Positions 22,946 to 33,552 of a DNA stretch of 64,000 nucleotides are shown here, one piece after another; positions within the stretch are counted from its first letter, which is position 1, and every line of letters begins with the position of its first letter. This stretch comes from Aplectana chamaeleonis. Taxonomy: Eukaryota; Nematoda; Chromadorea; Rhabditida; Cosmocercidae. The DNA is taken from positions 1,058,501 through 1,122,500 of the forward strand of contig JAPDOI010000135.1 of NCBI GenBank assembly GCA_029168955.1. Direction: 5' to 3'. A program made the translations under genes and the position numbers. The notes under the pieces are model-generated. The model made no database searches, was not told where the DNA came from, and worked only from the letters and a program-made list of their open reading frames with translations.

Positions 22946-23284
22946 CGAAGTGCTCCAGTGTCTATTTGTTGCAAGCACAAGCAAATATTCATATTTTTAC
23001 CGAGGATAAACTCGGTCTTTTTTGCAACGAAAATTTTCATTCGAGTCTACGTGAACAGCCATTTTTGTCGATGAGTTCTGAAAAATTCGAAAACATCAAA
23101 TTTTGAATATTAACACTGAATCATTCGTAAGCATGACTACACCAAGAAAAACAAGATGACGAAGAACAGCATAAGTAAGTAAGGAAAGACGATCGAGATC
23201 AAGAGAAAGACGGCAAAAAGAGAAAGAAGAAGAAATTCCCACTCGCCAAACTCTCCCACGGCGCGCGGTTGACTTTCTTCCACG
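22946..23284. other. No gene or repeat recognised
   Basis: AT-rich; nothing supported. Confidence 0.35.
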
Positions 23285-23321
23285 TGGGAAAAATAAATGA
23301 GTGAAAAGATAAATAAATGAG

Positions 23322-23360
<39 letters not shown>

Positions 23361-23705
23361 AGAAGTAAAGAAATAAATAAACAAATAAATAAAAAAATGA
23401 ATGAATAGATAAATGAATGAATTAGTAAATTAATTAATTAAAAAAGTAGTAAATAAATAAGTAAATAAATGCATAATTAAATAAATAAGTTAAATAATTA
23501 TTAAATCAATTAAAAAGTAATTGAATAAATAAGTAAGCGCGTGTATAAATAAAAAGTAAATAAATAAATAAGTAGTTGAAGCGAAGAAAAGTATCACGTT
23601 AACGAAAAGATAAAAACGAGTAGTGAGAAGAAGTTGTTGGAATTGTAGAGAGTGAGAAGAAAGTGAGGAAGATAGAGAAAGAGAGCAGTATGAGAGATTG
23701 GGGCC
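23285..23705. repeat. (AAAT)n microsatellite and purine-rich tract
   Basis: 23,285-23,580 is AAAT/AATA repeats with interruptions. 23,580-23,705 is GA-rich. Confidence 0.85.
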
Positions 23706-24555
23706 TATGAAGAAAAACCCCGGCGATTTGAATGAAATCGCCAATTTTTAGTTGACTGTCTGGGGCACGCCAGTGGAGACGGGAGAAAAAGTTGATGGGG
23801 TGGCCACTGGCGTGTTCGATAGCAAGGTGATCAAGGAGGTCATAGAGGTTTTGGGTGACGAAGAGCTCGTTAGGGATATCGATTCTGGCCAGTGAAGATC
23901 CAAGCATTTCATTGAATCGTGCGTGATCGCGATCAAGGTAGCCTTCGCCGTGTTATCAACTTTGCTAGCATGATCAGGATATCAATGACAAGTTGCCTAG
24001 ATATACATGCGCAACAGTAAATTGAGAGTTTGTCCACTGCCTAGCTAAAAAGAACTAGATGCTCGAGAACCTCAATGGCATTCAAATCTTCACACATGAA
24101 CCGAAATAGCCTCGAGTCCTGCCTGCGTATTTTACATTGGGCGCGCCGGGTTGGTAAGGTTTCTTCGCTTCACATCAGCAGGCTGTATATAGCACCAACT
24201 CTGAGTAATTTCACCACTGTTCCGCCAAACCGTGACCTCGATTTACAGATATACTGTGTTTCCTCTATTAAAAGTACAACTATCAGAAGAAGATTTAAAA
24301 TAGAGGCTTCAAAATAAGAAGTACACCCCTAATACAAGTACACCTCCTTTTTTGGTGATCTTCCGGTATCGAGTTCTTGGCAATCCGAATGTGGCATTAG
24401 AGAGAGTCCAGATTGCGCGAGATGTCTTTGAATATTTGGGTGGTTTGAATATTCACAAGAAAATTATCGAGGCCGAAGATTGCTCGTATGAGACAACTTC
24501 CGATGCCACTTCAGCGAAGTAACCACATAAGGTTCAGGGTTTATAATAGATGCTA
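23706..24555. other. No gene or repeat recognised
   Basis: Several short frames, none with family resemblance. Confidence 0.35.
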
Positions 24556-24600
24556 CGGTTAGGCCCGGATCATACTACCGTCGCAGCGATGTGTGAGAAA

Positions 24601-24724
24601 GGCCGGGATCATACTTCCAGCGACGGGCGACGCGACGCAATGCGTAACATCAATATCGATCGAAAATCGATATACTCCATTTGCACTGTCGCCGTCGCTG
24701 GTCGCAGCAAGTATGATCCCGGCC
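24601..24724. mobile_element. PIF/Harbinger-like MITE, AAA flanks
   Basis: The ends GGCCGGGATCATACTTCC and, inverted, GGCCGGGATCATACTTGC border a palindromic 124-bp body. The flanks are AAA on both sides. A further left end, TTAGGCCCGGATCATAC, lies at 24,559, which suggests a nested or rearranged pair. It is the same family as 14,713-14,830. Confidence 0.65.
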
Positions 24725-25084
24725 AAAGAGCAGTTTCGATCAATCGCGGCGATACTGCGCTTCTGAGGGAACCGATTGCTTGACGACAAAACAGCTTATC
24801 CTAGAGTGAAATGGAACGGCAAACGGCAATGGAAGTAGGATCTGGTGAGGTTGTGGACTCTTCCTAACATACAGTAGTCTGATTGTGTTATCACTCATTT
24901 TTAAGAAATAACTGAGATTGGTCGGTGGGTTTTTGTTTCCACTCTCACCTTTTCATTGCTTCCACAGATGTGATCGTATCGATGAAAACACAGACTCACC
25001 GATCTATCACAGCTGTTTCGGAAATATGAGTGATACCACTAACAAACTACTGTATGTTAGGACGAGTCCAGGTCCTTTTTACAT

Positions 25085-25650
25085 TGCTGTAGATCGCACG
25101 GACTGACAAACTGACCTCGCCTACCAGTTTGACTGTGTACTGAACGTGGGGGTTTGCGAACTGAATGGGAACACTTGCGTACCGACCGCGCAGACTGACA
25201 AACTGATCTTCCTCACCAGTTTGCCTGCGTACTGAACGCGGGCGATTGGGTACGGAACGCGAACGATTGCGTACCGACGGTGCAAACCGACACAGCGACC
25301 TCACCGACCAGTTTTCTTGCGTGCTGAACGCGGGCGGTTGCGTACCGAACGTGAGCACATACGTACTGACCACGTGTGCTCACGTACCGACCGCAGCGAA
25401 AAGTCATATTTCGTACTGACCGCGCGCAAAGATGAATGCTCGCGGTCAGTACGCCTCCATGGAACTTCGCCAGCGGTTAGAACGGAGCTCAGGCGTATCG
25501 ACCGCGTGCTCTATTTCGCTTGCGCGGTCAGTACGCGAATGAGCGCGTTCGGCACGAAATGCATTTTTTGCCCGCGGTCAGTACGATAGTGGCACGCGGT
25601 CGGTAGGAAACGTGAGTTTTCGCCCGCGGTCGGTCCACTCCATTGTCTGA
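25085..25650. repeat. Degenerate array of CGGTCRGTACG words
   Basis: Repeated words near gcggtcagtacg and gtaccgaccgc occur with variable spacing and mixed orientation. The array ends in the TIR-like sequence at 25,630-25,655. It is related to the 21-bp array at 20,850-21,255 but less regular. Confidence 0.65.
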
Positions 25651-25710
25651 GTCCTTTCAAATGCCCATCTTTTACATGTCTATTCTTTCGAGATGTTTTC
25701 CTTCTCTTGA

Positions 25711-26151
25711 AGGCACAGTACACTCTCACCTATGAAATTTCAGATTTTCATGTAACTGTGTAGAAGACCCCTCCTGTATGGGAGATCTCGATTCCTTCAA
25801 ATAAGCGAGATAGAAGCGACCACCACAGGCCCGACCCTTAGCAGATTTCCGAGGTCGATAGCGGCTAAATGGATGGATGAATTCCAACAAGTCGTCGTTC
25901 TTCAGTCCACTGCCGGGCCGTCTCCTTATAATGGCTTGCTCTTGAGCAGCAATTGCGAATGAAGAGAAATACAGGCCTGAGACAACTCGTCCACCAATTT
26001 CTCACCCTCGAAATCTAAACATCTTTCAAGAGCCATGACTCTGTTCAAAGGAGGTTTTAGACGATCTCTGCGGTACCACTGTGATCAGCGTGTGACTCTC
26101 TCCAAGACTAGCATGAAATCTGAGAATCAATTTTTTGGGTGTCCCGTGCCT
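25711..26151. mobile_element. TTAA-family MITE, AGTCC-like subtype
   Basis: It starts AGGCACAGTACACTCTCACC after TTGA and ends CCCGTGCCT before TTAA. The body shares gacaactcgtccacca with other copies. Confidence 0.75.
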
Positions 26152-26155
26152 TTAA

Positions 26156-26588
26156 AGAACAGAAATGGTCTTTTTCAAAAGTGTTTTCTTGAAGTTCGGC
26201 GGAAATGAGCTGGTTTCGACAATGCGGGTCTGGGAAAAATTCCACCTGAACCAAATTCCGCCCACCCAGGTATCCTAAAGGCTCGAAGCAATCGGGAACA
26301 GTTCGGCACCCAAGTGGGAACTGTCCCCGAGTGGCCCATGAAAATCCCTGGTCTCTAAATTGGGCCGCAAATCGGAGAAAGGCACTCTCGACCACCCCAC
26401 AACCGAATACAGTCCCGCATAAACCTTGCTATTCAGGCTCTTTTTGTAGACTTATCCCTCAAAGTACGCCAAAATCACGATAGTTGTGTTCTGCTATTGG
26501 GGAAGCACACGATGCTGGTTTTTCGAAAGGGGTTGCACAAAGAAGTCTCGAGTTAACTATAGAAGAGCTGCATTTTTGTGATCACCTA
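26156..26588. other. No gene or repeat recognised
   Basis: Short frames only. Confidence 0.35.
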
Positions 26589-26592
26589 TTAA

Positions 26593-27039
26593 AGGAACAG
26601 TACACCCTCAGACATGAATTTTGTGATTTTCATTTACTTGCCTAGTAGACCCCTTCTCTATAACACGTGCCAAGTGCGAGATCCCGATTTTTCCAAATAA
26701 GCGAGACCACCACAGGCCCGACATTCTTTCGGATTTTCGACCTCGATATCGGCTCGATCGATGGATGAATTCAAACCGAGTCTACGCTCTTCAGTCCACT
26801 ACCGGTCTTTGTCCTTATCCTGGCTCGCTTGTGCGCAACGGCTGCGAATGAAAAGAAATACAAACCTAAGACAACTCGTCCACCAATTTTCCGCCCTCAA
26901 ATAATAGACTTTTTAGAGAACCATAACTCTTTTCATAGGGGTTCTTGAACGAATTCAAAGATACCACTATGATCAGCGTGTAATTTTCTCCAATACAGGC
27001 ATGAAAACAGAAAAAAAAATTTCTGGATGTTTTGTGCCT
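26593..27039. mobile_element. TTAA-family MITE
   Basis: It starts AGGAACAGTACACCCTCAG after TTAA and ends TTTTGTGCCT before TCAG. The body resembles 25,711-26,151. It shares its right-hand target with the next copy. Confidence 0.75.
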
Positions 27040-27043
27040 TCAG

Positions 27044-27522
27044 AGGCACAGTCCAAGCTCAGGGACCAAATCTGAGATTTCCACATAATTGTAAAGTAGA
27101 CCCACCTAGTATAGCACCTGCCATGTGCGAGTTCTCGATTCTTCCGAATAAGCGAGAATTAGGAGGAAGCCACCCTGGGGTGCTCACATGAGGAAGCCAC
27201 TTTGGCGCGCCCCTTTTACGATCTTTCGAGCTCAACAGTGGCGAGATGAGCGATGGTTTCCGAACAATAGCCCCGTTCTTGCCTTCATTTTCAGTCTCTC
27301 CCGTTATTCAGATCAGCTCGCATATATCCGTTGGAAATCACGGAAGTTGCAAGCCTCGGACAACTCGTCCGCCAAGCTTCCGCAGCCCAATTTTCGAGGG
27401 ACCATACCTTCGTTCCCAGGGGGTCTTGGAGACGATTCTAGAGACATCATCAGAATTAGCGTTGGACCGTTTTCGAGATAGGCGGGAAAACAGAATAACG
27501 ATTCTAAGTTTCTAGTGTACCT
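27044..27522. mobile_element. TTAA-family MITE, AGTCC subtype
   Basis: It starts AGGCACAGTCCAAGCTCAGG directly after the shared TCAG and ends GTGTACCT before TTAA. It carries the family segments cgctcagtgg-like and ggacaactcgtccgcc. Confidence 0.75.
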
Positions 27523-27708
27523 TTAAGGAAGCGTGCCCAGGCCTAGGAGCCGCTGCGAACGACGAGGACAATCAGGCCTGTGGCGACTCGTCCACCAAAT
27601 TTCCGCAAGGAGAGCCTAGATCTCCGAATTCACAAAGGGTTTCGAGCTAAAGATTGTTAAATCATCACCATGGCCAGCACGAATGCCCTCCGAGAAAAAT
27701 TTTTTTAA

Positions 27709-28185
27709 AGGCACAGTCCAACCTCGGAATCGTTTTTCTGTTCTTCTGCCTATCTTGAAAAAGGTCCCATGCTGATTTCAATGATGTCCTTGGAATCGTA
27801 CAAGACCCCATAGGAACGAAGGTATGGCCACTCAAAAATTTAGCTACGGAAGCATGGTGGACGAGTTGTCCGAGGCTTGTAACTTCCGTCATTTGCAACC
27901 GATGCAGGCGGGCCGACCTTAACAAAGAGAGAAGTGGAGTACGAGGGGAAGAACGGGGCTATTGATCAAAAACTTTGGCTAGTCTTGTCACTGTTGAGCT
28001 CGAAAAATCGTAAAAGGGGCGTGCCAAATTGGCTTCCGGGTGAAGGCGCCCCGAAGTGGCTCCCTCCTATATCTCTCTTATTTGGAAGAATTGAGAGCTC
28101 GCTCTTGGCAGGTGCTATATAGGGTGGGTCTACTTTACCACAATGTGGATATGTCAGATTTCGTCCCTATGGTTGGACTGTGCCT
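27709..28185. mobile_element. TTAA-family MITE, AGTCC subtype
   Basis: It lies between TTAA at 27,705-27,708 and 28,186-28,189. The ends are AGGCACAGTCCAACCTCGG and, inverted, AGGCACAGTCCAACC. It shares its right TTAA with the next element. Confidence 0.85.
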
Positions 28186-28189
28186 TTAA

Positions 28190-28636
28190 AGGCAGTGTTC
28201 ACGATAAATTTCACTTCCAATATCTCCACGGTTTACGAAAGGTCTGGTGCCCTATATAGCAAGGCATGCTTAAAAAGGACACGAAAGACGCGTTTCCGAG
28301 CAAAAATAGGCCCTCTCTTGTTTACGTTGATTTTTGAGCGTGGAAGAATTGACCGCTAGAAGGATGGTACCTATCAGTGCAATGAAGCCATCAGCTCACT
28401 TATCAGCACTTCCTTGACTTGATCATTCCTGTAATCTAAGTCTTCAATTGTTCATTTCGAGGGACGGATCTGCGGCTCAAGGCGTGTCTGGGGCACCAAA
28501 ACGCTTGTTTGCAGCCGTTATTTCGCCGCTCCTGGCTCGTTTTCTACCGTTCTTTCGACACTTGGGGCCTAGGATCCTTCTCGCCTATCCTTTCACTGTG
28601 GAAAGTCAACGAGGATGATCATCGTGAACGCTGCCT
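28190..28636. mobile_element. TTAA-family MITE, GTTCACG subtype
   Basis: The ends AGGCAGTGTTCACGATAA and, inverted, AGGCAGCGTTCACGATG lie between TTAA at 28,186-28,189 and 28,637-28,640. Both TTAA sites are shared with neighbouring elements. Confidence 0.85.
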
Positions 28637-28640
28637 TTAA

Positions 28641-30453
28641 CCCATTCATGACCACGCCTAATTTTGGGTGGCTGCACGTTCGGACCGCGTGCAATATTGC
28701 GTCACCGTATACAGTGTCCCATCGGTTGGCCACTTTCGCTCAAATGGCACGTCACCAAAAAATCGATTTTCGTTTTTTTTTTGCTCAAGATACGACTGTT
28801 GACGTCAAAATCATGATGCTAAAGTTTAAGCTTCCATAACTCTTTCCTTCCAGAGAAATGGCCTCCTAAAATGTTTACTGTGTAGATAAGACCATCCACA
28901 ATATCACGTGAGTTCGTTGAATTCTTGCGCTTTGAAACATTGATTAGCGTAGATTATCATGATATACATTCTTTTGTTCTTCAATTGACAGGAAATGCTC
29001 AGAGTAATGATATTTTTTCACATTTGCACTAATTTTTGCGTTAGCTACCCCCTCGCTCTTGCGGTCTGTCGCATTCCGATAGGAGTTTTTTGTAGTAAAC
29101 ATTTTAGCATTCTCTTTAGCATTTAGACGTAGCAAACTACTCCTCTATTTTCATATTGACCGGGAATGCTGATGGAAATGACTTTTTTTGGATCTTCGCC
29201 CATTTTTTTCTCGGCCATTCCCCCACCTCTCGGGTTCAGCACCTTTTAGGGTTAGATTTTTTGTAAAAAAAAAAACCTTCTTGAACGTTCGTTTTTTTCT
29301 ACATTCAGACGTAGAAAATACTTCTATTGTTACTTATTGACTAAAAATGATTACTTCAATAGCCGTTTTCCAGATTTTCAGTCGTTTTCTGCTCTGCCAC
29401 GTCCCCATTTTTCTCGTCCGCTCCTCTCCAGTGTAGTTTACGATGGCACGCCAACTACAATACCGCCGCTATCCAAGGGAAAAAATGGGCGAAAAGGGCA
29501 AAGTGGGCAACTAAAGCGTCTTTCGACCACAACACGCCTCAAAGTGCTCCGTTTTCAATTCCGAAAGGACCAAAATGTCCACAGTGCCACAATCTATCTG
29601 ACTATATGAGATAAAATCGGAACTTTTCTATGAGAACGCTTTTTGAAAATGCAGTTAGTTATGAATTTAATAATTTTATCACAGGATAACGAGCTCATTC
29701 GATCGAAAACAACCGTACGCGATCTCTTGCATGGTCGAAATGAAAATGCATTTCGTCTTAAAAAATAATATTGCTCCCAAATTTTGCAAAATATTTTTGC
29801 TTGTTTGACTAGATAACGACATGCTGTACATTTCGGCGTTTTCGAAATTGAAAACGGAGCACTTTGAGGCGAGTTGTGGTCGAAAGACGCTTTAGTTGCC
29901 CACTTAGCCCATTTCGCCCATTTTTTCCCTTGGATAGCGGCGGTATTGTATAACCAAGAAGGACTTGCAAAACAAAAGAGTGGATCCTCTCTACATGGGT
30001 GATATTTGCATAAAATAATTTCTGTGAACGAAATACGGGCGATTTCAACGCGGGAATGGTGCGCAGTATCAGTAATCATACTTCTGTGATATGTTAAATA
30101 GTGCTACACGATCTGGCTACTTTTAGAGGTAAAGATTGTTTCTCGAGAAATGGGAGAAAGGAAAAAATTTGTCATCAATCGATTGCAAAAATGCGATTTG
30201 TGCTCAAGTTCGCGGTTTTAGACCTCGTCGCATTCGAAGGCTCAGATATATTGTAAAGGTGAAGCTGCCAGCGTACCACGAAGTTCATAGTGGGGTCTAG
30301 AATAGGTAAACACATTTATCATAAATTGGTTTAGAAATTCCTCCACGCGGTGGAGTAATCGATTTTCGAAAAGAATGTCCCACCGGTGGGACACGCGGTC
30401 TGAAGTGGTAGTCAAAGCGTGTCCCACCGGTGGGACACGCGGTCGTGAATGGG
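28641..30453. mobile_element. piggyBac-like non-autonomous element (TTAACCC ends)
   Basis: The left end is TTAA|CCCATTCATGACCACG. The right end, inverted, is CCCATTCACGACCGCG beside TTGA. TTAA followed by CCC is typical of piggyBac. The right end carries two copies of the perfect palindrome GTCCCACCGGTGGGAC (near 30,378 and 30,420), and the left end has a worn counterpart. It is 1.8 kb, with no transposase recognised. Confidence 0.6.
29450..29955. mobile_element. Inverted-repeat element nested in the piggyBac-like element
   Basis: Arms of about 120 bp pair: ACAATACCGCCGCTATCCAA then AATGGGCGAAAAGGGCAAAG at the left, and their inverted forms at the right. The terminal sequence is related to 10,395-11,130. 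Confidence 0.7.
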
Positions 30454-30590
30454 TTGAAATTTCGCTAGAAGACCAAGTTCTTCCTCTTAAATAGACTCTA
30501 TACAGGCCTTGAAATGGCAAAGGTCTTGAAATTTGCAACGTATAACATAATACACCTCAATATAATATAAAACGACGTGGCTACACTTAA

Positions 30591-31139
30591 AGACAGTGGT
30601 CGCGATCAAATATGCTTGTCGTATTTTTCCCTCTAAACCCTTTTTCGGGTCTCGGGTAGTAGGACCCAAAAGAAGAAATCGCGAAAAAACCACTGTTTTG
30701 GGCCAAATTTGAAGCCTGAACTTTCCTGTCTTTTGATGGTGGACGAGCCCACTCCACATCTTCGGCATCGATGACCTCTTATATCAAGAAAATCAGCTGG
30801 CTTGAAATTGAATTTCAATCAATGAACCTTCGAATTCATGTACACATCTAGTCAAAAACATTGACTGGAGTGCTTTCTTTCATCGCTCAACTGTTTTTAT
30901 TCGTTAAATTTCCATTTATTTCTTCCTCCAAACGCGGATGGTTTTTGACTGCGCGGCATGAGACTACGATCTTTTTTGACGACGCTGTGCACGTGTGCAC
31001 GAATGGGCTTCTTTGGGCCTTAGAAACTCTAATTCTAGGCCGTTTTCCACCGCGCTACCTTCATAGTTTTTCAGCTGTTTTCAATCTAAGCTGATTTTTG
31101 TAGTTTTTTCGTTAACGTTTTTCATCGTGACCACTGCCT
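30591..31139. mobile_element. TTAA-family MITE, GTTCACG-like subtype
   Basis: The ends AGACAGTGGTCGCGATC and, inverted, AGGCAGTGGTCACGATG lie between TTAA at 30,587-30,590 and 31,140-31,143. It is 549 bp, with an interior different from the AGTCC subtype. Confidence 0.8.
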
Positions 31140-31420
31140 TTAACATAACATTACACAGCATACTGTGACACCATATGATGTATGGTAACATAACATTGCA
31201 CACCATTGTTTTCTTTGCACTAGCACTAGTGTTCCCACACGCATGAAATCCATTCAGTTTTTCATATCGCATGAGCGCATCTAATTGTTGAGCCGCGGAA
31301 CCGCGAATGAAATCGCGGCTCCGTTGACGAGCCGAGATCCAAGCGACGCTTCAAAGCTTCCGTCAAGAAGCAACGGGATAAAGATCTAACTTAGCCCAGA
31401 TGCAAATTGGACCAGTCTTG

Positions 31421-32480
31421 TTATGTTATGTTATGTTATATTATGTTATGTTATGTTATGTTATGTTATGTTATGTTATGTTATGTTATCTTATGTTATG
31501 TTATGTTATGTTATGTTATGTTATGTATGATATTTTATGTTACATTATGTTCAGTTATGTTATGTTATGTTATGTTATGTTATGTTATGTTATGTTATAT
31601 CATGTTATGTTATGTTATGTTATGTTATGTTATGTTATTTCATGTCATGTTATGTCATCTTATATTATGTTATGTTATATTATGTTATGTTATGTTATGT
31701 CATGACATGGTATGTTGTGTTACATTATGTTATGTTATGTTATGTTATGTTATGTGATGTGGTTATGTTATGTTATGTTATGTTGTGTTATGTCATGATA
31801 TATTATGCTATGTTATGTTACGTATGATATGTTATGTTATGTTATGCTATGTTATGTTATGTTATGTTGTGTTATGTTCTGTTATGTTATGTTATGTTAT
31901 GTTATGTTATGTTATGTTATGTTATTTTACGTTACGTTATGTTATGTTATGTTATGTTATGTTATGTTATGTTATGTTATGTTATGTTATGCTATGTTAT
32001 GTTATGTTATGTATGATATTTTATGTTCAGTTATGTTATGTTATGTTATGTTATGTTATGTTATGTTATGTCATGTCATGACATGGTATGTTGTGTTACA
32101 TTATGTTATGTTATGTTATGTTATGTTATGTGATGTGGTTATATTATATTATGTTATGTTATGTTATGTTATGTTGTGTTATGTTATGATATATTATGCT
32201 ATGTTATGTTACGTATGATATGTTATGTTATGTTTTTGCTATGTTATGTTATGTTATGTTGTGTTATGTTATGTTATGTTATGTTATGTTATGTTATGTT
32301 ATGTTATGTTATGTTAAGTTATGTTATGTTATGTATGATGGTTTATGTTACATTATGTTCAGTTATGTTATGTTATGTTATGTTATGTCATCTTATATTA
32401 TGTTATGTTATATTATGTTATTTTATGTTATGTCATGACATGGTATGTTGTGTTACATTATGTTATGTTATGTTATGTTG
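31421..32480. repeat. (TTATG)n pentamer array, 1.06 kb
   Basis: Long runs of TTATG with variants such as TTATATCATG, TACGTATGATAT and CATGACATGG. Higher-order blocks recur, for example catgacatggtatgttgtgt. Because five is not a multiple of three, all frames read as MLCYV-type repeats; these are not genes. Confidence 0.95.
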
Positions 32481-32692
32481 GGGGTGTGTATACAAGTCTG
32501 TTGGTACCTGCTCGTTGGTGCCCCTGCTTCTACTGAACCCAGCAGACGTTTGAGTGTACACAGGGAACGTTCGAGCGATATAGCGTGCACAACTATATCG
32601 CGAAAGTATCCCGCACATTGCATAAAGGTGTCGCCGTCCGGCACACTAAGGCCTCTGGTCCATAACACCTTAGGATCCGTACCTAGGGAGTC

Positions 32693-33470
32693 ATGGAGTC
32701 TTTGGCCACAAGCCACAATTTCGCCACCCTGAACTGTCGATCGCTGTCGAGTGATATCCAAAAAACTGCGCTATCCAGACTTCTGAGCTATTTCCATGCA
32801 CCGTTTGCTGCTTTGCAGGAAACCCGCCTCAAGGATAGACCCGTCATCAGCGTCGGAGAGTACACCATCTACTGCGGCAACGCTGACGATAGGAGAGCGG
32901 GAGGCTGTGCAATAGCTGTAAGGAAGGATTTCAATGGTATGGTCAAGGAGTTCGGCTCAACGTCGTGTCGGAATGCATTCGTACGACTGCGGGATCACAG
33001 AGGATTCAATCTGTGGATAGTGAGTGCTCATGCGCCCACTGAAACCGCCGAAGACAATTCGAAGGATGCGTTTTATGAGGAACTCAATACGTTGCTGGCC
33101 AGGATACCTTGTCAACATGCTGTTGTCGTGGGGATTGACGCAAATGCGAAGATGGGACTTGATCAGGAATCCGAAGTACTCGGTAAATGGTTCTACCCAG
33201 TGGAGCAAACATCGGACAATGGCTACCGCCTTGTCGACTTTTGTGAACGCAGTGGTCTGATTATTGCATCGACATTCAAGAGGAATCATCGCCGCCATCA
33301 GCTTACGTGGCAGGGACCAACCCGGCTATCTCCAGAAGAGCAGCGGAAGCGGAAGATGACAACTTTGAAACCACAGCTTGACTATGTCCTGAGGAGGAAT
33401 ATTCCAGTATCGGACATTCGAAGATCTAGAGCTGTGTGATGTCGCATTCGATTCGGATCACCGTCCTGTT
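32693..33470 (+). pseudogene. RTE endonuclease (APE) domain, frameshifted at its end
   Basis: The domain nicks target DNA to prime reverse transcription. APE motifs appear in order: ATLNCRSL near the start, LQETRLKD, SAHAPT, VVGIDANAKMG, LTWQGP and LDYVL. The last motif, SDHRP, is present but in another frame after a stop near 33,437. About 249 codons are open before the break. No gag-like ORF precedes it, as expected for RTE. Confidence 0.85.
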
Positions 33471-33552
33471 CTGTTGAACTTCACTGCGAGGATTTATAAG
33501 AGGAAGCGAGGGGCTCGACCTCTCCAGAGAATTGACATGACAAGTCTCAGAG

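Larger units (their letters stand above)
20778..25660. mobile_element. Putative 4.9-kb element with inverted terminal minisatellites
   Basis: The left end CAGACAATGGGGTGGACCGA and the right end, inverted, CAGACAATGGAGTGGACCGA are near-identical. Each is followed inwards by arrays rich in GTCGGTACG words, in opposite orientation. No clear target duplication was found, so two separate solo ends remain possible. Several other MITEs lie inside. No transposase was recognised. Confidence 0.45.

Noticed and set aside
31400..32553. Many overlapping frames reading MLCYVMLCYV
   Set aside because: These are translations of the (TTATG)n pentamer array, present in all three forward frames.
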